From Hymenobacter piscis (GTDB taxonomy: Bacteria; Bacteroidota; Bacteroidia; Cytophagales; Hymenobacteraceae): a stretch of DNA of 64,000 bases. The notes below the pieces were generated by a model. It had not been told where the DNA came from. It was given only the letters and a program-made list of their open reading frames with translations, and did not search any database. The DNA is taken from positions 124,001-188,000 of the forward strand of contig NZ_JAHHZN010000003.1 of assembly GCF_018760735.1 (NCBI RefSeq). The letters are read 5' to 3'. Shown piece after piece: positions 61,769 to 64,000 of this stretch. The number at the start of each line of letters is the position of its first letter. Within the stretch, counting starts at the first letter, position 1. Both the position numbers and the translations under genes were made by a program.

Positions 61769-62410
61769 ATGTTGTACTACTGGATACCGTTGGTGCTATC
61801 AGGGGTTTATCTGCCCCTGATTGCGCTGACGGTAATCCGACCTCTCCGGTTATCTACCCAGTTGCTAAAGCAGTTGCATCTTAGCAGTTGGGTGATTCTA
61901 CTGGTTCTGTTCATTGGTTTTATATCCCTGGACATTTCTCCCAGGGGTCAGTGGACAGAACTCATTCTTGCTGGCATAACCTGGCTATCCGGTGCCGCCT
62001 ACGCGTTGCGCCTCCCCGGCCAGACACGCTGGTTCACCTGGTTTTATTTTAAGGTGTGGCTAGCGTACCCAGCAATATTGGCAGGAGCATTTTTACTGGA
62101 CGGTATTTTCTTCGTCTTGGTTTCCACCCCAGTGCAAGCCCTCATGCCGCAGCCCCAAAGTCATTCTACCTCAGTAGGAGCCTTACGCGGTGTCGGAGGG
62201 CTGCTAGCGCCACCTCAAATAAGCTTGGTCACTCCCTGGAGACTACTGTTTGAGCTACATCGCGGTAGTACCCAAGTCGAACCCATAATACTGGCTAACC
62301 TCAACCAATTCGATTCACTACGCATCCTCCCTTCCAGCCCACCCGATACTATTGTTGTATGGCTCAGTCGCAAAGGGCATCAGGACACCCTTCGGTTTAC
62401 CAAATTATAG
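61769..62410 (+). CDS. hypothetical membrane protein
   Basis: 213 aa from ATG 61769, two bases after the dapA stop. Four membrane helices (about 5-26, 40-59, 67-85, 95-118), then an extracytoplasmic tail of about 95 residues ('LMPQPQSHSTSVGALRGVGG', 'LFELHRGSTQVEPIILANLNQFDSL', 'TIVVWLSRKGHQDTLRFTKL'). Base composition is lower in GC than dapA. No family recognised. Likely translated with dapA by read-through or reinitiation but without a clear functional link. Confidence 0.7.
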   Translation: MLYYWIPLVLSGVYLPLIALTVIRPLRLSTQLLKQLHLSSWVILLVLFIGFISLDISPRGQWTELILAGITWLSGAAYALRLPGQTRWFTWFYFKVWLAYPAILAGAFLLDGIFFVLVSTPVQALMPQPQSHSTSVGALRGVGGLLAPPQISLVTPWRLLFELHRGSTQVEPIILANLNQFDSLRILPSSPPDTIVVWLSRKGHQDTLRFTKL

Positions 62411-62433
62411 TAGGTTTCAGGCACTACAGCCAA

Positions 62434-62478
62434 TCAAAATAATCAGCGAAATCACGACTAATCAGCGCAAATCAGTGA
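62434..62478. repeat. AATCAGCG direct repeats
   Basis: Four AATCA units with AATCAGCG twice, AATCAGTGATT at the end, spaced 9-10 nt. Similar AATCAGCG appears at 7188. Between the dapA-linked gene and the LutA-like gene (convergent). Confidence 0.5.
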
Positions 62479-62479
62479 T

Positions 62480-63214
62480 TTACCACCCGCTGGCCAGCAC
62501 ATCGGCCACGTGCAGGGTTTTGAGGGGCTTTTTCTCGCGGCGGATATAAGCGTCGAGGTGCATGAGGCAGCTCGTGTCGGTGCTGATGAGGTAGTCGGCA
62601 CCGGTGGCCAGGGCGTGTTCTACTTTCTGCTCGGCCATGGCTACTGAAATGGCTTCGAACTTCACGGCGAAGGTGCCACCGAAGCCGCAGCAGGTTTCGG
62701 TTTCGGCCATTTCCAGGCGTTCCAGGCCGGGCACGGCGTCGAGGAGCTGGCGCGGGGCTTCGCGGATGCCGCACTCGCGCAGGGCGGAGCAGGAGTCGTG
62801 GTAGGTGTACTTGCCCGTCAGCCGGGCCTGCGGGATGCTGGTGATGCCCAGCACGTCCACCAGAAACTCGGTCAGCTCGAAGGCCCGGCGCTGCACGCCG
62901 TGGTAGCGGCCGGCGTCGGAGGTGCCCTCGAACAGGTCGGCGTAGGTGTTGCGCACCATGCCGATGCAGGAGGCCGAGGGGCTCACGATGTAGCGTTCCT
63001 GCTCGGTGGGGAAGTCGGTGAGGAACTTGCGGGCCACCTCGCAGCTCTGCTCCTTGTAGCCCGCGTTGTAGGCCGGCTGCCCGCAGCAGGTTTGGTTGGC
63101 GTTGTAGTGCACCTCGCAGCCCACGGCCTCCAGCACCTTCACCATGTTTAGGGCCGTCTGGGGGAAAAGCTGGTCTACAAAGCAGGGAATGAAGATATCG
63201 ACGGCAGTAGGCAT
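62480..63214 (-). CDS. LutA-like (Fe-S)-binding oxidoreductase
   Basis: 244 aa with two cysteine-rich CCG domains: 'IPCFVDQLFPQTALNMVKVLE', 'NQTCCGQPAYNAGY', 'SPSASCIGMVR', then 'YHDSCSALRECGIREAPRQLLDAV', 'ETCCGFGGTFAVKFEAISVAMAEQKV', 'STDTSCLMHLDAYIRRE'. This is LutA/YkgE or the C subunit of heterodisulfide/glycolate type enzymes, used with LutB and LutC to oxidise lactate. LutB and LutC are not seen next to it. It lies downstream of the HMG-CoA lyase gene on the same strand. Confidence 0.9.
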   Translation of the reverse strand: MPTAVDIFIPCFVDQLFPQTALNMVKVLEAVGCEVHYNANQTCCGQPAYNAGYKEQSCEVARKFLTDFPTEQERYIVSPSASCIGMVRNTYADLFEGTSDAGRYHGVQRRAFELTEFLVDVLGITSIPQARLTGKYTYHDSCSALRECGIREAPRQLLDAVPGLERLEMAETETCCGFGGTFAVKFEAISVAMAEQKVEHALATGADYLISTDTSCLMHLDAYIRREKKPLKTLHVADVLASGW

Positions 63215-63254
63215 GGGGCAGAGAGGGGAAGAAACGAGGAAGCAGGTACTTGCT

Positions 63255-63356
63255 TGTCATCCTGAGCGGAGCGGAGGACCTTATCAATTTAGAACAAGTC
63301 GTTTATGCGACAATCTTGCTGGCGTGATAAGGTCCTTCGCTCCGCTCAGGATGACA
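63255..63356. repeat. palindromic repeat, family TGTCATCCTGAGC (copy 3)
   Basis: 32-bp arms with one mismatch (GGAGG versus GAAGG), about 38 nt between, in the gap between HMG-CoA lyase and LutA-like genes (same strand). Confidence 0.88.
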
Positions 63357-63369
63357 GGCGGGTTTGTTC

Positions 63370-64000
63370 TTAATGTCCGGCAAAGATGCGCTGATTCAGC
63401 CGGACGGCCTCGCCCAGCGCCTCCAGGTTCAGGCCGGGCTCCAAGCCAACCTGGGTGGCGAAGTCCAGCAGGCGCTCGGTGGGCATGTTACCGGTGAGGT
63501 CGTCGGTGGCCATGGGGCAGCCGCCGTAGCCGCCCAGGGCCCCGTCGAAGTGGCGGCAGCCGGCCTCGTAGGCGGCCTGCACTTTTTCCCGCCAGGTATC
63601 GGGGGTAGTGTGCAGGTGGGCGCCGAACCGGATGTGCGGGTAAGCGGCGGTCAGCTCCCGGAAGGCGGGCGCGATGGTGGCCGGGGTGCTGGCCCCGATG
63701 GTGTCGGAAAGGGCCACGATGCCCACGCCCAGCGCGTCGAGCCGCTGGGTGAACTCGCCCAGCACGGCCGGGCTCCAGGCGTCGCCGTAGGGGTTGCCGA
63801 AGCCCATGCTCAGGTACACCACCTGTTCCTGGCCGGTACGGGCGCAGATTTCCTGCATCCGGGCCACGTCGTCGAGGGCCTGGGCAATGCTTTTGTTGGT
63901 GTTGCGCTGCTGAAACGTTTCGGACACCGAGAGCGGGAAGCCGATAAACCGGATTTGCGGGTGGGAGGCGGCCGTTTCGGCCCCGCGCAGGTTAGCCACA
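63370..64000 (-). CDS. hydroxymethylglutaryl-CoA lyase, partial
   Basis: C-terminal 209 residues; the N-terminus lies beyond 64000. Splits HMG-CoA into acetoacetate and acetyl-CoA in leucine breakdown. Family features: 'ETFQQRNTNKSIAQALDDV', 'VYLSMGFGNPYGD', 'GIVALSDTIGASTPATI', 'FGAHLHTTPD' with metal-binding His residues, and 'DGALGGYGGCPMATDDLTGNMPTERLL' with the catalytic Cys in GGCPMA. The N-terminal active-site Arg/Asp are out of view. Same strand as the LutA-like gene, separated by a palindrome. Confidence 0.93.
   Translation of the reverse strand, partial: VANLRGAETAASHPQIRFIGFPLSVSETFQQRNTNKSIAQALDDVARMQEICARTGQEQVVYLSMGFGNPYGDAWSPAVLGEFTQRLDALGVGIVALSDTIGASTPATIAPAFRELTAAYPHIRFGAHLHTTPDTWREKVQAAYEAGCRHFDGALGGYGGCPMATDDLTGNMPTERLLDFATQVGLEPGLNLEALGEAVRLNQRIFAGH

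Overview
The window looks like chromosomal DNA of a GC-rich member of the Bacteroidota, most likely Cytophagales/Hymenobacteraceae (a Hymenobacter-like genome); this is inferred from content, not from a marker gene search. Supporting signs are a T9SS-type cargo with a 'YPNP' sorting domain, a gliding-motility-type C-terminal domain, a PorE-like TPR/PD40/OmpA protein, DUF4199 and DUF4920 proteins, a fused acyl-CoA mutase (IcmF), the general absence of Shine-Dalgarno sequences, and promoters of the Bacteroidota type (TTTG/TTG, about 19 nt, TAnnTTTG). There are about 58 protein genes, no tRNA or rRNA, no CRISPR array and no transposase. The HMG-CoA lyase gene at the right edge is cut by the window.

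Layout. 0-6 kb: L,D-transpeptidase, small lipoprotein, small secreted protein, DUF4199 membrane protein, an ABC-F ATPase and an outer-membrane barrel protein. 6-18 kb: 3-hydroxyacyl-CoA dehydrogenase, MsrA, DapD, a glycosyltransferase, FabH, a DtxR-type regulator, MnmE, an aldo/keto reductase, citrate synthase and two small secreted paralogues. 18-30 kb: a queE-porE-like operon, FolD, LepA, GH15 glucoamylase-like enzyme, GlcG-like protein and two paralogous carboxypeptidase-regulatory-like secreted proteins. 30-42 kb: IcmF, an AT-rich orphan membrane protein, a lipoprotein-like penicillin-binding transpeptidase, an OmpA protein, an FKBP isomerase and the Kup potassium transporter. 42-54 kb: secreted peptidases (S8, M61, NlpC/P60, M1 with T9SS tail), DUF2147, a possible unrecognised small RNA/micropeptide locus, and a large type-B-tailed surface protein. 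54-64 kb: an oxidase subunit III, a frameshifted pair of ORFs behind a heptanucleotide repeat, DUF4920, LigA, rhodanese, polysaccharide deacetylase, DapA, a LutA-like Fe-S protein and HMG-CoA lyase.

The genes are mostly housekeeping (lysine/DAP: dapA, dapD; cell wall: L,D-TPase, PBP, NlpC/P60, deacetylase; tRNA modification: mnmE, queE; CoA-ester catabolism: hbd-like, icmF, HMG-CoA lyase) interleaved with envelope and secreted proteins. I saw no classical defence or mobile island. The most unusual layer is non-coding: dense families of hairpin-forming repeats sit flush against start and stop codons. One set has arms built from 7-mer or 8-mer units, several sharing a TGCTGAACGG core; related heptamer repeats lie inside two reading frames (a glycosyltransferase and icmF) and one forms an eight-copy heptamer array in front of a small gene. 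Two further palindrome families (TGTCATCCTGAGC... and GTAGAGACGC...) recur, and a minus-strand locus near 47.4 kb has a good promoter, a rare strong Shine-Dalgarno, a 23-codon ORF and a terminator-like hairpin.
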